Source of the DNA: Vishniacozyma victoriae
Lineage: Eukaryota > Basidiomycota > Tremellomycetes > Tremellales > Bulleribasidiaceae
Length of the DNA stretch: 64,000 nucleotides
Reading direction: 5' to 3'
Assembly: GCA_017654735.1 (NCBI GenBank)
Contig: JADPYG010000088.1
Span: forward strand, 2,604,001 to 2,668,000
Shown here piece after piece: positions 53,840-64,000 of this stretch. The position numbers and the translations under genes are program-made. The notes below the pieces were generated by a model. It worked only from the letters and a program-made list of their open reading frames with translations, had not been told where the DNA came from and did not search any database. How positions within the stretch are numbered: the first letter of the stretch is position 1; each line of letters begins with the position of its first letter.

Positions 53840-55744
53840 ATGAGGGGACCAAGAACGATCGCACTCAGGCGAGGCCTTGTCACACCACGATCAAGACTGC
53901 TCATAGCTGCTCCTTCAGTATCCAGGACGATATCGACCGCAACTCCATCTCGATCGACCATACTTCCCGCGGCGGTTGTATCGGGGAAGACCCGATGGCA
54001 TTCAACTCAAGCTGGACCATCTAGCCCGATTCCCGAGATATCCCAGGAGAACACCTACGATATAGTCATCATAGGAGCTGCTAATGCCGGTCTAGCGCTC
54101 GCTTGCTCTCTACGTAAGTAGTGACATCTGAGGGAAGAGGGATTCGACTGATCGACAGTCGACAAACCTAGTATCAAAGCTGGTAGCCGTATACTCTTGC
54201 TGGAAGGTGGAAGCTTGGATAAAGTCAGGACATGGGATGGGGAAGGAGAATGGGAGAATCGAGTTAGTTCTCTGACAGCGGAAAACGTCGCTTGGTTGGA
54301 CAGTAGGTCCTCCTGGGGTGTTGCAGTGGCTGATGATAGGTATCGGAGTATGGCAATATATCAAACATCATCGTTCATGTCCCGTCAACGAAATGATCGT
54401 AAGTCCTCTCTATTATTGGAGTGAGCTGATAATAGGTATGGGCAAACCCCGATACAGAATCCACACCTACGATTCATTTCCCACCCCTCGCCCAACCTAT
54501 GGCGCGAATGACGGAAAATATGAACCTTCAACAAGCGCTTTATAAACGTATAAAAGCCTCTGGAAAGGGGATCGTGGATATCAAAGAAGGTGGAAGGGTG
54601 TCAGAGATGAGGGAAGGAGGCGATGGCAGGTGGGTGGGTTTGAGGATCGGGGAGAAGGACTGGGTTAGGGGTTCTTTGATCGTATGTCTTCTGCTCCTGA
54701 GGTTGATAGTGCTAATGACAGATCGGGGCTGATGGACCTAATTCACCTGTCCGCCATTACTCCCAAATCGAAACTTATGGTCACGCCTACCCCACCCATG
54801 CAGTTGTCGCTACAATGCATCATCCCCCTTCACCAATTTACCCAAACAATACCGCTTTTCAACGATTCCTACCTACCGGTCCCCTCGCTTTCCTTCCACT
54901 CAGTGAAGAAGCATCCACAATGGTCTGGTCCACACGCCCCGAGCTCGCTGCTGCACTAAAGAAGATCAGTCCGGAAGCGTTGACGGTAATGGTAAATGCG
55001 GGTTACTCGGTCCCTGAATCGACATTGGCGATTTTGAATGAACGACTTCTCACTTGTCCCCCGGAGTTGTTTACGGTGGAAACGATTAATTCGATCATTC
55101 AATCCCAACCCGCTCTCGCTACTTCGATCGACCAAACGCTCCCACCTTCCATCACTTCCATCGCTGCGAAATCAATCGCTTCATTCCCCCTCCGCCTCTC
55201 TCATGCAGATACTTATACAGGCCACCGCACAGTCTTGGTAGGAGATGCGGCACATACAATTCATCCCTTAGCTGGGCAAGGTCTCAACATGGGCTTGGCC
55301 GACGTCAGATCTCTAGCCAACACTCTCGAGAAAGCTAAACAGACTGGAATGGATCTAGGTTCCGATTTGGCAATTAAAGATTATCCAAAGGAACGATATA
55401 CCGAAAATCATATCATGCTCTCTGCAACTGATCATTTGAACCAGATTTTCGGAGCTAGGAATGGCGTCGTAAATTGGTTGAGGGGTACAGGGTTGGATGT
55501 GATTAATGAAGTGGGGTGGATTAAAAAGGTGTTTATGGCGGGTGCTGGGGCTGGGGTTAAGGTCACTGGTACAGGTGCAGGCGCAGGCGCAGGGAAGGAT
55601 GCAGGTTTAGGTTGGCAGGGATTACTGGCAAATGCAGTCGAGGGCGCTGGGCAGTTGAGGGGTGTGGTGGGAGGGGTAGCATCCATGGCTGGGGATATGC
55701 TCAAGTCTAGCATGAGGCGGGGACCACCGGGCAGGGGAGTGTAG
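53840..55744 (+). CDS. COQ6: Ubiquinone biosynthesis monooxygenase Coq6
   Basis: FAD-dependent C5-hydroxylase of coenzyme Q synthesis on the matrix face of the inner membrane. A long basic N-terminus (MRGPRTIALRRGLVTPRSRL) looks like a mitochondrial presequence. The FAD dinucleotide motif is YDIVIIGAANAGLALACSL, followed by ILLLEGGSLDKV, NRVSSLTAENVAWLD and PMARMTENMNLQQALYKRI. The second flavin motif is RTVLVGDAAHTIHPLAGQGL and NMGLADVRSLANTLEKA. The first FAD motif has AANAG in place of the usual GGGxxG, a variant also tolerated in some flavoproteins. Near the C-terminus a Gly/Ala/Thr repeat (GAGAGVKVTGTGAGAGAGK) is inserted after KKVFMA. The end is MRRGPPGRGV at 55744. Confidence 0.92.
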
Positions 55745-55961
55745 ACCCAGGTAGCATGTTACTCAGTATGATACTTTATCGGTCGAGTAGCATTCGTAGC
55801 CGGGAATGTGCTCGGACTCAGTATAAGACGAGGACCACCAGGCAGATGATTGTAGTATTTAGCAGACAGTATTCATTATGCGATTCTACGACTAGACAAA
55901 ACCTGAACCACTACAACCTAGCCCAAGAGTATTTCGATCCTTATCCCTATTTCTGAAGGAG

Positions 55962-58035
55962 CTAAACTTCCCGCCCTGTACATCAGCTATGATCTCATTC
56001 AAGTACCAATGAACTCACATTGCATCCTCTTATTCTCCTGGAGGGGAGTATCATTATCATCGGCAAATGGATCTCCGAAAGGATCGTTGGGATCCAATAA
56101 ACCTGACCGATGGACACTGGATGAATCATCTTCCAAAGAAGCCCATTCCCTATTCTGCTGCCTCTGCTGAGGTGGAGCAGCTTTCTGCGTGACCATAGAC
56201 TGTCGCCTAGATCTGGCGCGTTGCCAATCCTCATCGGATGAATCGTAGTTATCTGAATAATCCGATAGTCTACTCTGAATCAGCTCATCCTTTAATCATT
56301 ACAATTGACGCACCCAGCTCCATAATCGTCCTGAGCAGAATCGGGTCTCATAGGAGGAGGTAGATTCTGTTTTCGACCAGATGGAATACTTTCAAAGTTG
56401 AGATCCTGTAGATCCGGGTGTGTATTTCCACTAGCACCTGTGGTAGATGCCTGCCTTTTGATTTGCTGTCGTTGCTTCCTTGCCGACTCTCGTTTCTGGG
56501 CATCTTGGAGCTGTTGGATCTCTCCAGTTCGGTCAGCGGTAAGAGTCTGCTCTCGAAGTCGTTTATTGATGGCTTCAATCTGCTTGGCATCTTCAGACAT
56601 GTGTTCTCCCTCGGAATCAGAGTCGTGAGTTGCGGGTTTGGAGAGCTGGACATTAGCGCCTTAATTAAGGTCAGAAGTGGTGACTTACCTTGTCGTACAG
56701 CTGGATAGCTTCGACAACCTTCTCATTGGCATCAAGCAAGGTACCAACATATCCCTCGTCCTGGACGAGCTGGATGTATCGAATAATAGCTCGTCGAGCT
56801 ACCTTAGCCTTGTCGAGATTATCCTGGACCTTGGGACTCTCGGTCAAGCTCTCGTGCTCTCGATTAATGTGCTATATAGTTAGCTATTGAACCTGGACGG
56901 TATAATAAACTTACCCTGCAGGAGTTGACCAAGTTGTTGGCACACTGGATAGCATTGGCAACAGCGACCATTACCTTAGGCTTCTCCCTCTCGAAATCAA
57001 ACTTGGGTCGTTTAGGTTGAGGAGTAGTATTCTTGCCGGCCAACTTCGCCTGCCTTCGCCTCTCGGCTTCTTCAGCGGCTTCCTTCTGTCGCCTAGCCTC
57101 TACATTTGCCATTTCAGTCTTTCGCCTTTGTTCCCTCTCTCTTCGCTCCAACTCTGCCTCTCGCTGTTCGAGAGCAATTCGTCGTTCTCGCTCTGCTTTC
57201 CTGGATTCGGCATCGGCTCGGGCGGCTGCCAAATCGGCATAAGTGTCGGCTCCTCGTTGAGATGGAGCCCAGTCGTGAGAGAAGAGATCATCGTCGAACG
57301 CGGCACGGCTGACTGGAGCTGCGGGAGTGGTTCTGGAAGCGACTGCATGACCTCCGGCGGGGACGGTGGAGGACTGACTATCAGCTTGGATTCCTTGTCA
57401 AGAGGGAGTTAGCCTACTCGACGGGAAGCAGGTCCACCAGTGGAAGTTCGGTACAAGTTGGCAACAGCTGACATTCGTGGCTCGTCCTACTCATCAGCTT
57501 CTAGTTCTCGCACCAAATATCTAACTTACCTTGTACTGGATAGACCAGGCGTGGAAGACCAACAACAGCCTCTTCCTGACTTTTGGATCAAGCAAGTTCT
57601 ACCAGTAAGCCACAGTTCACCGCACTACAGCCAAACTCACATCAGCAGCCATCTCCCTCAATCTCGCCATCAACCTCTCATCGGCCCAGTTCAATTTAAA
57701 CCCCTTTCCGGCATTTTCGGTCAAAGCCCTCAAGATAACAAGAGCTCTCAATTGCCGGTGTACATTCCCATACTTCAATTTCTTTCTTAGAGCTCTTGCT
57801 GCTTCCTACCCATCAGCGCTTTCATTGAGGTAAATAAGGGACGTACACCAGTTCCACTATGTCCTTGGATGTTTACACTCTCAACAAGTTCTGGGATCCC
57901 ATCTAAACTGAGTTCCTCGTATCGGTCCGAAGTGAGTACTTCGATCCAATCGGTGATTGAAGTATGTGGTTTCTCCTGATCTAGCATAGCTACTATGCCT
58001 AGTGCTTTCTTGATAGTTCCACCTGCGTGCGACAT
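55962..58035 (-). CDS. LSB5-like VHS-GAT adaptor protein
   Basis: Endocytic/actin adaptor resembling yeast Lsb5. It starts MSHAGGTIKKALGIVAMLD. The VHS/ENTH-type helical domain covers the first exons: TDWIEVLTSDRYEEL, EAARALRKKLKYGNVHRQL, ALVILRALTENAGKGF and LLLVFHAWSIQYKDEP. A charged Arg/Glu-rich coil follows. A GAT-like three-helix region contains NAIQCANNLVNSC, RAIIRYIQLVQDEGYVGTLL and NEKVVEAIQLYDKLSK. The C-terminus has acidic and Asp/Pro-rich motifs (LLDPNDPFGDPFADD, including an NPF-like DPF cluster) and ends RMQWREV in a short last exon (55962). About eight exons on the minus strand. It is divergent from SPT4 across 236 bp. Confidence 0.88.
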
Positions 58036-58271
58036 TGTTGCTATAGATTAATGTCTGACAAGTAAAGATGAGAGATATAAGATGGCCAGGCTAGTAGTAG
58101 AGAGTAAGTAAGGGTAACCGGAGGATATCAAGGCACTTACCCATTACAGTGACGCAGAGGCGTTTAAGCGTGCCTATATACTAAGGTGATTACACCAAAA
58201 CTGTAGGCGCTTCAATGAAATCAGCTGCTTGTGACTCTGAATCAATCAACTTACACCATACAACAAGAACA

Positions 58272-58696
58272 ATGCCACCCAAAACACGTAAAGCAGACTT
58301 ACGAGCATGTCTCATCTGCTCAGTAATCCGACCACTGTCAGAATTCGTAGATGAAGGATGTCCAAATTGCGAGGATATCCTAGAAGTACGCCTCCTCCTC
58401 TCCAATGAATCACATGGCTGATTATCAGATGAGAGGTCAACCGGAACGAGTGGCTGAATGTACGAGTATAAATTTCGATGGAATGATTGCTATGATGGAT
58501 CCTGATGGGTCTTGGGTGGCTAAATGGCAACGAATTAGTAAGCTAGGCTGCCTGCATTGGAGTGGAGCTGATGGCAGACAAAAAAGCAACGGGGTTGTAT
58601 GCTGCTCGAGTCACTGGTAGACCGCCCATGGATGTCATTGAGGCTATTGAAGCTAAGGGAGGGACGTATCGACCCAGAGACGAGGTCGAGGAGTAG
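58272..58696 (+). CDS. SPT4: Transcription elongation factor Spt4
   Basis: Small zinc-finger subunit of the Spt4-Spt5 (DSIF) complex that supports RNA polymerase II processivity. Three exons: [20 protein letters not shown] with [15 protein letters not shown]; then [36 protein letters not shown]; then [16 protein letters not shown] and [19 protein letters not shown]. The four zinc-binding cysteines are in ACLIC and GCPNC. The 117-residue length matches the family (102-120). The third exon must be read in the frame giving GLYAARVTG; the overlapping frame that ends CCSSHW is a shadow. Confidence 0.95.
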
Positions 58697-58920
58697 GAAT
58701 CACGATCAAGCGAGGATTGCACAAGAATTAGACGTCAATCATGTATGTTGTATGTTTCCCGAGCTTCGTCATCTCCTGATGGGAGATGAGTGGCATCCTC
58801 CTTACAAGGATGAGCGGCACTCTCCTGGACCTCTTTGAGGTGATGCGACATCGCTACATGATGCTACAGAAAGTGGCTACAGTCTTACGATTACAACTCG
58901 CGTCTAATTAAAGTCGACAT

Positions 58921-60124
58921 TTATACAGCATCGCTCAAAGGAGCCTGGGCGGTTCCACTGCCATACTTGTTGACCTTGTTATTACCAGCTCCCTCATCGC
59001 CCTTGAAGTACTTGACCTCTTTCTGCGACATCAAACCAGCGACCATGTCCGCTTGGATCTTCTTAAACTTGAAGCCGAAACCCTCGTGAGAGTAATCTTT
59101 TTCGTTTGCTTGGTCCTGCTTATCAGCCTGGTTTCCTACATCAAGGAGTGACTTACCTTATGGTAAAGGACTAGAGGGAAGTCAGAGTCCTTGGTAGCTG
59201 GATCGAGGACGATCGAGACGAGGGCATTGATGGTTGCCTGCTTGGAGACCAGGTGGAATGACCATCGCTATTGGTCAGTCTTGGCTCCGAGATGGGGTTA
59301 GAAGAGCGTACCTGCTTGTTCTTGAACTGGATGAGCGTATCGTCGTTCTTGACGACCTCGTAGCCGAGGTTCTCGGACTTTGGGAATAGCTTGGGCAGCC
59401 CAAACCACTGGCCGGCCATCTTGTATCGGTCTGGGGATTAGCTTACGCCAATTGACAGCAAAGGGAGACATACCATTTGCATAGACGAACTGATCGTCGT
59501 AGACACAAGCTTATCATCAGTCCCGCTCCCTCAAATGATCTGGATGGGCTTACCCGGAGCATACCTCGCGACCCTGTCAACGGTGATTTGACAGCTGTAC
59601 AATGCAATAATGTCCTCGACTAGCTTCTGTCGGTTTGGGGGTAAAGGGATACTGTTGGCTGGGTTTGGCTCCATATTCTCAGTAGGCAAGGTCTGACGGG
59701 GTTCGACCTGTTCACCTGGGATCCCCGAAGCGGCAGCTCGTGTCCTAGTAATGATCTCTGGAATTTGTTCAGACATTTCGGTTTGTGTAGTCAACAATCG
59801 TTTTTGCTGTTGCTGCTGTAATTGATGTTGTTGTAAATGAGCAATTAATGATCCAGTAGGTCGAGGTGGTGGTCTCAAGATCGATGTTGTTGGCGGAGCT
59901 GTGTAGCTAGGGACAGGTGGTGTTGGTTCAAGGGGAGGGTAAGCGGTAGTTGACAATGTCGAATGGGCGTAGTTTTGTGATGAAGGATTACCTGGCGGTG
60001 TGGGTAATGTTGCTGGTAATAGAAGAGGTGGGAGTGCTAAGTAAGATATTTGTCGTTGATGTACTAAAGGTCTACGTGTCGATACAGATACACTACTCGA
60101 CGTCGTCATGGCGCGTGATGTCAT
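58921..60124 (-). CDS. Fungal NTF2-like (SnoaL-type fold) protein with long disordered N-terminus
   Basis: Predicted as one gene although the parts lie in different frames. The first exon (60124 to about 59555) encodes a Thr/Ser/Pro-rich N-terminus with Gln runs (HLQQHQLQQQQQK), then LVEDIIALYSCQITVDRVAR. Short exons follow: CVYDDQFVYANDRYKMAGQW, GLPKLFPKSENLGYEVVKND, DTLIQFKNKQRWSFHLVSKQ, DFPLVLYHKDQAN and GFGFKFKKIQADMVAGLMSQ, ending APLSDAV at 58921. The block YAPxCVYDD...YKMAGQW resembles uncharacterised fungal NTF2-like proteins, a fold used for ligand binding or dimerisation. No catalytic residue is assigned. It is tail-to-tail with SPT4. Confidence 0.8.
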
Positions 60125-60986
60125 GCTGGGTTTTGGGCGATAAGATTACAGTAATCAACTTGAGGATCGTGGACGCGTTTTGATCGTGGTATCGATAGTG
60201 ATCGACCAGATAAGCAATCGAGATCGATGCGCGTTGTTATATGGGTAAAGGGAAATGGAATGGAGAATACGAGGACCCAATGGCCCCTATAGATATAGCT
60301 TGAATCCTTTGAAAAATCGATTTCGAGATAACAGGTTAATATCTCGATCGCCGGGAAAGCTTATTTTATTTGTGATCGACCGGTGTCTTATAGTGTGGGT
60401 GATAGTATTACCAGGTTATTAAAATACGGTGATTATGAATGAAAGATAAAACGAGATGATGTCTGTTTGATCGTATAGAGAGAATGTTTACATCGACTAG
60501 AGACTAGATGTTCCAAACAATCATCGGTGACAGATGGCCGTGGGTACTACTTTACAAGTAGTAACTAACGTCCACGACTCCATCTGACTCATTTTATGCT
60601 TCTTGTGAATTCCCATCAATCGATCATACCATTATTGAAGCTGACCACGTCGCCAGGTCAATGCCCCAGAGATCTGATGAAATAGAAAGATGGAAATATC
60701 GTAACGACAAGGGATATCTGCCAAGACATGAATTGTGGCGTTGCAGGACAGGGACCGATGCTTCCGAGGGGCTTGAACTTTGGGGGTGGAGCCACGAGCT
60801 GCGCAGGAGCTTTGCATCCGGCTATGGTAACGGCTAACGACGACGACGACCACGATGCTTCCAGTGCAGCAAAGGGATCTAAAGTTGGTTTGGTTTGTGG
60901 TATCGACAGAAGTATGCATGTCTCATACATTGTGAACTAATCGCTACATTGCAGTTTGCGCCAAGATACAATCCAAACAAGAGGAC
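60125..60986. other. Intergenic region upstream of the NTF2-like gene
   Basis: These 862 bases hold the presumed NTF2-like promoter, including ACGCGT at 60173-60178 about 50 bp upstream of its start. Small overlapping ORFs on both strands around 60630-60940 (one with a Gly-rich start and an Asp run) have no family resemblance, so they are not called. A non-coding transcript there is possible. Confidence 0.45.
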
Positions 60987-61598
60987 CTAAGCATAGATAG
61001 CAGGCGATGGAAATGGTGTCCTAGGCCCCATCACCCTCTCGTGCACTTCTCCGTACCAATTCCATCCATTCCCATTCAACTCCAAGCCAAGCATGTTTCC
61101 CTTCTCCTTCTCTTTGTCCTCTGCAATTATCCCTAACCCAGCATGTTCCACATGGCACAGGTCCGGACTAGGTTCACTCGGTGATGATGTGTTCGACGAA
61201 TTGGAAACTTCGTCGACGACCGATTCGGGTGAATGGGAAGTATGCAGTGGAGATGGTCTCTTTGGTTTATGTGGTTGAGCTTGTACCCTGGCGATCCCAG
61301 TTGCCAGTCGTGTGAATGTAGTGTCAGAAGCACCGTAATGCTCACGACGACCGAAACTTGGTCGAGATGGTAGGCGTGGTTTGGTTTGGGTATGTGGTGG
61401 TGATGATGATGGTAGAGTAGTCTTTGAGCTGGATGCAACTGCATTAAGGACTTGCAGTGCGGTTGAGGATCTGGGTGTAGATCGCTGGGCGGCGGGTAAC
61501 GATTTGACGGTGGTGGTATGTCGAGGCATACTGCCGCTGCCTGTGGAGCTGGTGGTGTGAGGTAGCTGCTCCATGGTGATATTGATGATCTCTCGCAT
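60987..61598 (-). CDS. Unknown Ser/Thr/Pro-rich protein, 203 residues, intronless
   Basis: A single ORF starting MREIINITMEQLPHTTSSTG and ending RTPFPSPAIYA. It is mainly low-complexity: Ser, Thr, Pro and Arg-rich, with SFGRREHYGASDTTFTRL and ESVVDEVSNSSNTSSPSEPS. One more ordered segment near the C-terminus reads MLGLELNGNGWNWYGEVHER. No family, signal peptide or membrane segment is recognised. Lack of introns in an intron-rich region weakens the call, while the length and the ordered tail support it. The tail motif (GWNWYGEVHERV) is the best handle for a search. A 16-bp palindrome sits 5 bases before the ATG. Confidence 0.5.
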   Translation of the reverse strand: MREIINITMEQLPHTTSSTGSGSMPRHTTTVKSLPAAQRSTPRSSTALQVLNAVASSSKTTLPSSSPPHTQTKPRLPSRPSFGRREHYGASDTTFTRLATGIARVQAQPHKPKRPSPLHTSHSPESVVDEVSNSSNTSSPSEPSPDLCHVEHAGLGIIAEDKEKEKGNMLGLELNGNGWNWYGEVHERVMGPRTPFPSPAIYA

Positions 61599-62035
61599 TG
61601 TGTACGTTGATCAACGTAGAAGTAGGTCTGATGAAGAATGTAGATTGATAGCAAGAGCACAGGTATATGTATCCCTCAACCTCGGCGAACGAACGAGACG
61701 CCCAAAAAAGTCGACTCACCCCGCTCCGGTCCGGGGATCAAGATGACCGGGATCCTAAATCTCATCTGGGCGTAGATCGAGATCAAGAGACGGCCGTACT
61801 GAGCGCCCGGGAAAAAGAGGGCTGGGCATCAGAAAGCGGGGAATCTCGGGGTTGATGATGGGGGTGACGCAATCATTATTATTCTTTGCGGAGTGATGCT
61901 TATGTCATCGAAGAACGAAAAGCGGGGTTAGCCGGTTCTATGGGCGGGCTACTCTGGCTTGGTGCTGCTGAATATCGCATACTTCGTGCGGGACAGCATT
62001 TATCGGTTGTGCGGAGCTGTGCTTGGCTTGAGATT
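61599..62035. promoter_or_regulatory. Upstream region of the 203-residue ORF with start-proximal palindrome
   Basis: The 16-base palindrome TACGTTGATCAACGTA (61603-61618) lies 5 bases upstream of the ATG at 61598. The rest of these 437 bases shows no exon chain. Chance occurrence of one such palindrome in 64 kb is not small. Confidence 0.35.
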
Positions 62036-62323
62036 TCAGAGGCGTCTTGCTCGCTTTGAGGCTGTGATGTTCGGGTCGATGTTCAAGGATTGAGAGCTCA
62101 AAAGCTGTCTGACGCTGTCAGCTCTCTCACCCAACTTCTCCTGCGCTCTGCATTCGTAGATCTTCCGACGAAGACGCTTGCGGAAGAGTTCAAGGCCCGA
62201 TGCAGCTGACCGTTTCATGCTAGATAACTTGGACGGATGGCAGAGATTCATTGGACATCCATTCTCTGCTACCTCAACGCAGATCATGTTAAATTCGAAG
62301 CGAATAACCTCGCCCGCCTCCAT
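62036..62323 (-). CDS. Doubtful small ORF, 95 residues
   Basis: Starts MEAGEVIRFEFNMICVEVAE and ends NITASKRARRL. It contains a basic helix-like segment (LFRKRLRRKIYECRAQEKL). No family match, introns or neighbouring support. It could be a 3' exon or an ORF in the 3' UTR region of the gene that ends at 62387, 64 bases upstream on the same strand. Reported only as a candidate. Confidence 0.25.
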   Translation of the reverse strand: MEAGEVIRFEFNMICVEVAENGCPMNLCHPSKLSSMKRSAASGLELFRKRLRRKIYECRAQEKLGERADSVRQLLSSQSLNIDPNITASKRARRL

Positions 62324-62386
62324 ATAGGCACCACACCAGGACGTGGAGCCTCGAATTAAGTCTCTGCATCCATCAGTTCGTCGGAT

Positions 62387-63382
62387 CTACATGTACATCC
62401 CATCAACCTCCCTCTTGACATCCACCTTCTTCTGACCACCCATCCCAACCTGCGAGAAAGGCTCGTCGTCATCCTCGGTCCATGCTCCTCGAGACAATTT
62501 GAGTTCGGTCTTCGAATTTGAGAGTTGCAAGAGAGAATTGAGGACTTCTGCGTCTGGGATTGAGGAGATTGGGAGTGGGAGCAGGACGAGGGATGCGGAG
62601 GATTTAGGGTTTGATGGGTGTATGAGCTGAATTGTCAGCTTATCACTGATCACTAAATCGAGGTCCAGTGAGATGCGTAAGGTGTAGAGAGGGTGATGGT
62701 GAGCCACGTTTGCGAGATCAATGGATAGGGGATACCACAGGACCACGGAGAGGGGGAACTCACCTTAGAAAGTAAAGCGGCCGCCAAACCCGTAACATAA
62801 TTTGGTGAAGTGATAGCTTCCATCCCCTTCAAGTCCGGACTGACCCTCTCCCCATTCTCCAGCGACAGAACACGTATGGGTGCGGTCGGTAGTGAAAAAG
62901 GTTGGTCGGGGATGTACATTGAAGGTAGATACGTCGAGACGATGATCCTACTCGTCAGTCCCCGTAGCTATGCACTCGTATGAAACATACCAGGATTTAG
63001 TCTCTACTCTCAATAAAGATGCAGCGAGGGAATGTAGATCATCCACCATCTCATCATTGAAACCCAACACTAATCTCCCTCCTACGGCTCCTCCACTTCC
63101 AACAACCTCATCCCCAACTTTGATCACGACCTTCCCATCCGCACCAAACTTTCCGCAGAGGTACTTCCCAGCCTGCCCAATACCTATTATGACCTCTTCG
63201 AATGGTCCATTCGCAGAGATTGAGACCTGAGCTGAAGGAGGGGAGGAAATGTGTAATTTCGATATTCTTGATGGACCTGATGCTGAGGGGGAATACAGTC
63301 CTTGACCTTCTTCATCCTCCGAGTCTGAGTCTAGGAGGTATCTGTGGGGTCTGTCGTGCACTGCTGAGAGAGGGTCTTCCAT
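62387..63382 (-). CDS. Unknown protein; possible proteasome assembly chaperone (Pba1/PAC1-like)
   Basis: Three exons: 63382 to about 62990, about 62950-62763, and about 62632-62387. The product starts MEDPLSAVHDRPHRYLLDSD with an acidic DSEDEEGQG stretch. An ordered alternating-strand region follows: FEEVIIGIGQAGKYLCGKFG, KVVIKVGDEVVGSGGAVGGR, LVLGFNDEMVDDLHSL, WIIVSTYLPSMYIPDQ, LSLENGERVSPDLKGMEAIT and NYVTGLAAALLSK. The last exon has ASLVLLPLPISSIPDAEVLN. The alternation of short strands with a late Gly-Leu-Ala helix suggests the proteasome assembly chaperone fold, but no decisive motif is visible. Start chosen at 63382; the upstream extension of the same frame lacks a better ATG. The second intron, about 130 nt, is unusually long for this window. 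Confidence 0.75.
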
Positions 63383-63545
63383 TGTATTGGTGTTGTATAA
63401 GATGTATGAGTGAGAGAGAGCTGGAATACGGTGTGACGCGTCGTTCGGATATTTCAAGCAGGCACCAAATATCGCTGAATAGACAACAGGCAGATAGTTG
63501 ATCCAGTCTATGCATCTCTACAAATGCAGCTCTACAACAGCAGCT

Positions 63546-64000
63546 TCACGCCAGTCGAGGCTTGAGACCAGTGAGGTTCTCGATCGATTCAAAGATTTGC
63601 TCCAAAGGTGAGGCATAAGTCACCAGGAGCTGCGACACACCTCCTATGACCATAGCCACAGCTCCCCCATTCTCGCCAATCACAATGGCCCCCGAATCAC
63701 CAGGACCCGAGAACTTCTTCTCTTTCACGTCTGATGCTGATATCGGAATGACCAGTGAGTCAAGGGTACCATTATCGGTCTTATTTCGGACAAGAGCAAC
63801 CACAGGATGTATGGTTCCTATCTTGACGTCGCTGACCAATCCGTATTTCAAGCAGGGAATTTGTCGACCTTCGGACTCGGACATTGAAACAATACTGCTG
63901 ACTTGCACAGGTAGGTAGTCATCTATGCTGGGATCGAGGGTGAATCCCGATCTGAAAGGGATCCGTTGCCCCAACCTTAGAATATTCGGAGAGACACCGG
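63546..64000 (-). CDS. Trypsin-fold serine peptidase-like protein, 5' part beyond window
   Basis: The C-terminal 150 or so residues are visible in an open frame that runs off the right edge. Sequence includes LRLGQRIPFRSGFTLDPSID, SMSESEGRQIPCLKYGLVSD, IHPVVALVRNKTDN and FSGPGDSGAIVIGENGGAVA, and ends IENLTGLKPRLA. The GDSGA motif with SxPGDSG spacing is the nucleophile site of the trypsin fold. Following strands (VAMVIGGVSQLLVTYASPLE) match the late beta-barrel of such peptidases. Fungal relatives are often intracellular and may be inactive; the histidine and aspartate needed to judge activity lie upstream of the window. Confidence 0.72.
   Translation of the reverse strand, partial: GVSPNILRLGQRIPFRSGFTLDPSIDDYLPVQVSSIVSMSESEGRQIPCLKYGLVSDVKIGTIHPVVALVRNKTDNGTLDSLVIPISASDVKEKKFSGPGDSGAIVIGENGGAVAMVIGGVSQLLVTYASPLEQIFESIENLTGLKPRLA

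Noticed and set aside
58405..58620. Alternative third-exon frame of SPT4 ending CCSSHW
   Set aside because: The neighbouring frame gives the conserved GLYAARVTG block and the expected family length.
60632..60940. Overlapping ORFs on both strands (Gly-rich plus-strand ORF and two minus-strand ORFs)
   Set aside because: Mutually overlapping, no splice chain, no family motif and atypical composition; left as intergenic.
1..64000. CRISPR arrays, bacterial-type operons, tRNA genes and transposons
   Set aside because: No regularly spaced repeats, no tRNA B-box-like motif in a foldable context, no transposase, integrase or reverse-transcriptase motifs were found by eye; tRNAscan and repeat searches would settle this.

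Overview
This window is nuclear DNA of a basidiomycete fungus, most likely a Tremellales yeast (Cryptococcus/Kwoniella type). The evidence is dense genes on both strands, many very short introns (about 35-70 nt) with GTRNGT donors, a CTGAC/CTGAT branch point just before a YAG acceptor, and a purely fungal gene set: MGM101, YAF9, SNU66, CDC24, SFI1, PMP3, SPT4, LSB5 and COQ6 homologues. I assembled exon chains by hand from splice signals plus frame and family continuity, so inner boundaries are predictions. No CRISPR array, bacterial operon, rRNA, tRNA or transposon was recognised.

Layout. 0-7.4 kb: 3' part of APN2 (AP endonuclease), MGM101, YAF9 (YEATS reader) and SNU66/SART1 (tri-snRNP). 7.6-13.2 kb: a protein of about 1788 residues that is almost all coiled coil. 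13.8-18.5 kb: an intronless DUF829/TMEM53-like hydrolase and CDC24 (Cdc42 GEF), followed by about 2 kb without a recognisable gene upstream of CDC24. 20.4-26.6 kb: a small ABM-fold protein with a 9-nt exon, divergent from a peroxisomal 2,4-dienoyl-CoA reductase with a PTS1 end; a Kv-beta-type aldo-keto reductase; a GH36 alpha-galactosidase/raffinose-synthase-like enzyme. 26.9-29.8 kb: two unknown small genes and a Josephin (ataxin-3-like) deubiquitinase. 29.9-40.5 kb: CASP/COY1 golgin, SFI1, an otubain and a NIMA/Nek2-like kinase. 41-43.8 kb: three tandem PMP3-family genes, with a fourth at 52.9 kb. 44.2-58 kb: an acidic nuclear protein, a LIM-LIM-C1-RhoGAP protein, a PalI/SUR7-like membrane protein, MIC19, COQ6 and an LSB5-like VHS-GAT protein. 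58.2-64 kb: SPT4, an NTF2-like protein, two weak ORFan candidates, a protein resembling a proteasome-assembly chaperone, and the 3' part of a trypsin-fold peptidase.

Themes. Several genes touch cell polarity and the spindle pole: CDC24 and a RhoGAP could be an opposed GEF/GAP pair, and SFI1 lies near a Nek2-type kinase. Others serve mitochondria (MGM101, MIC19, COQ6) or ubiquitin removal (Josephin, otubain).

The most distinctive structure is a tandem duplication of about 205 bp at 36.05-36.46 kb. It spans the facing 3' ends of SFI1 and the otubain gene and leaves one relic tail of each. Other points of interest are the PMP3 cluster with divergent C-tails, a 12-bp palindrome in the CASP/SFI1 divergent promoter that reads as a splice donor on both strands, two GC-AG introns, a 9-nt exon, and two PIP-box-like motifs in APN2.
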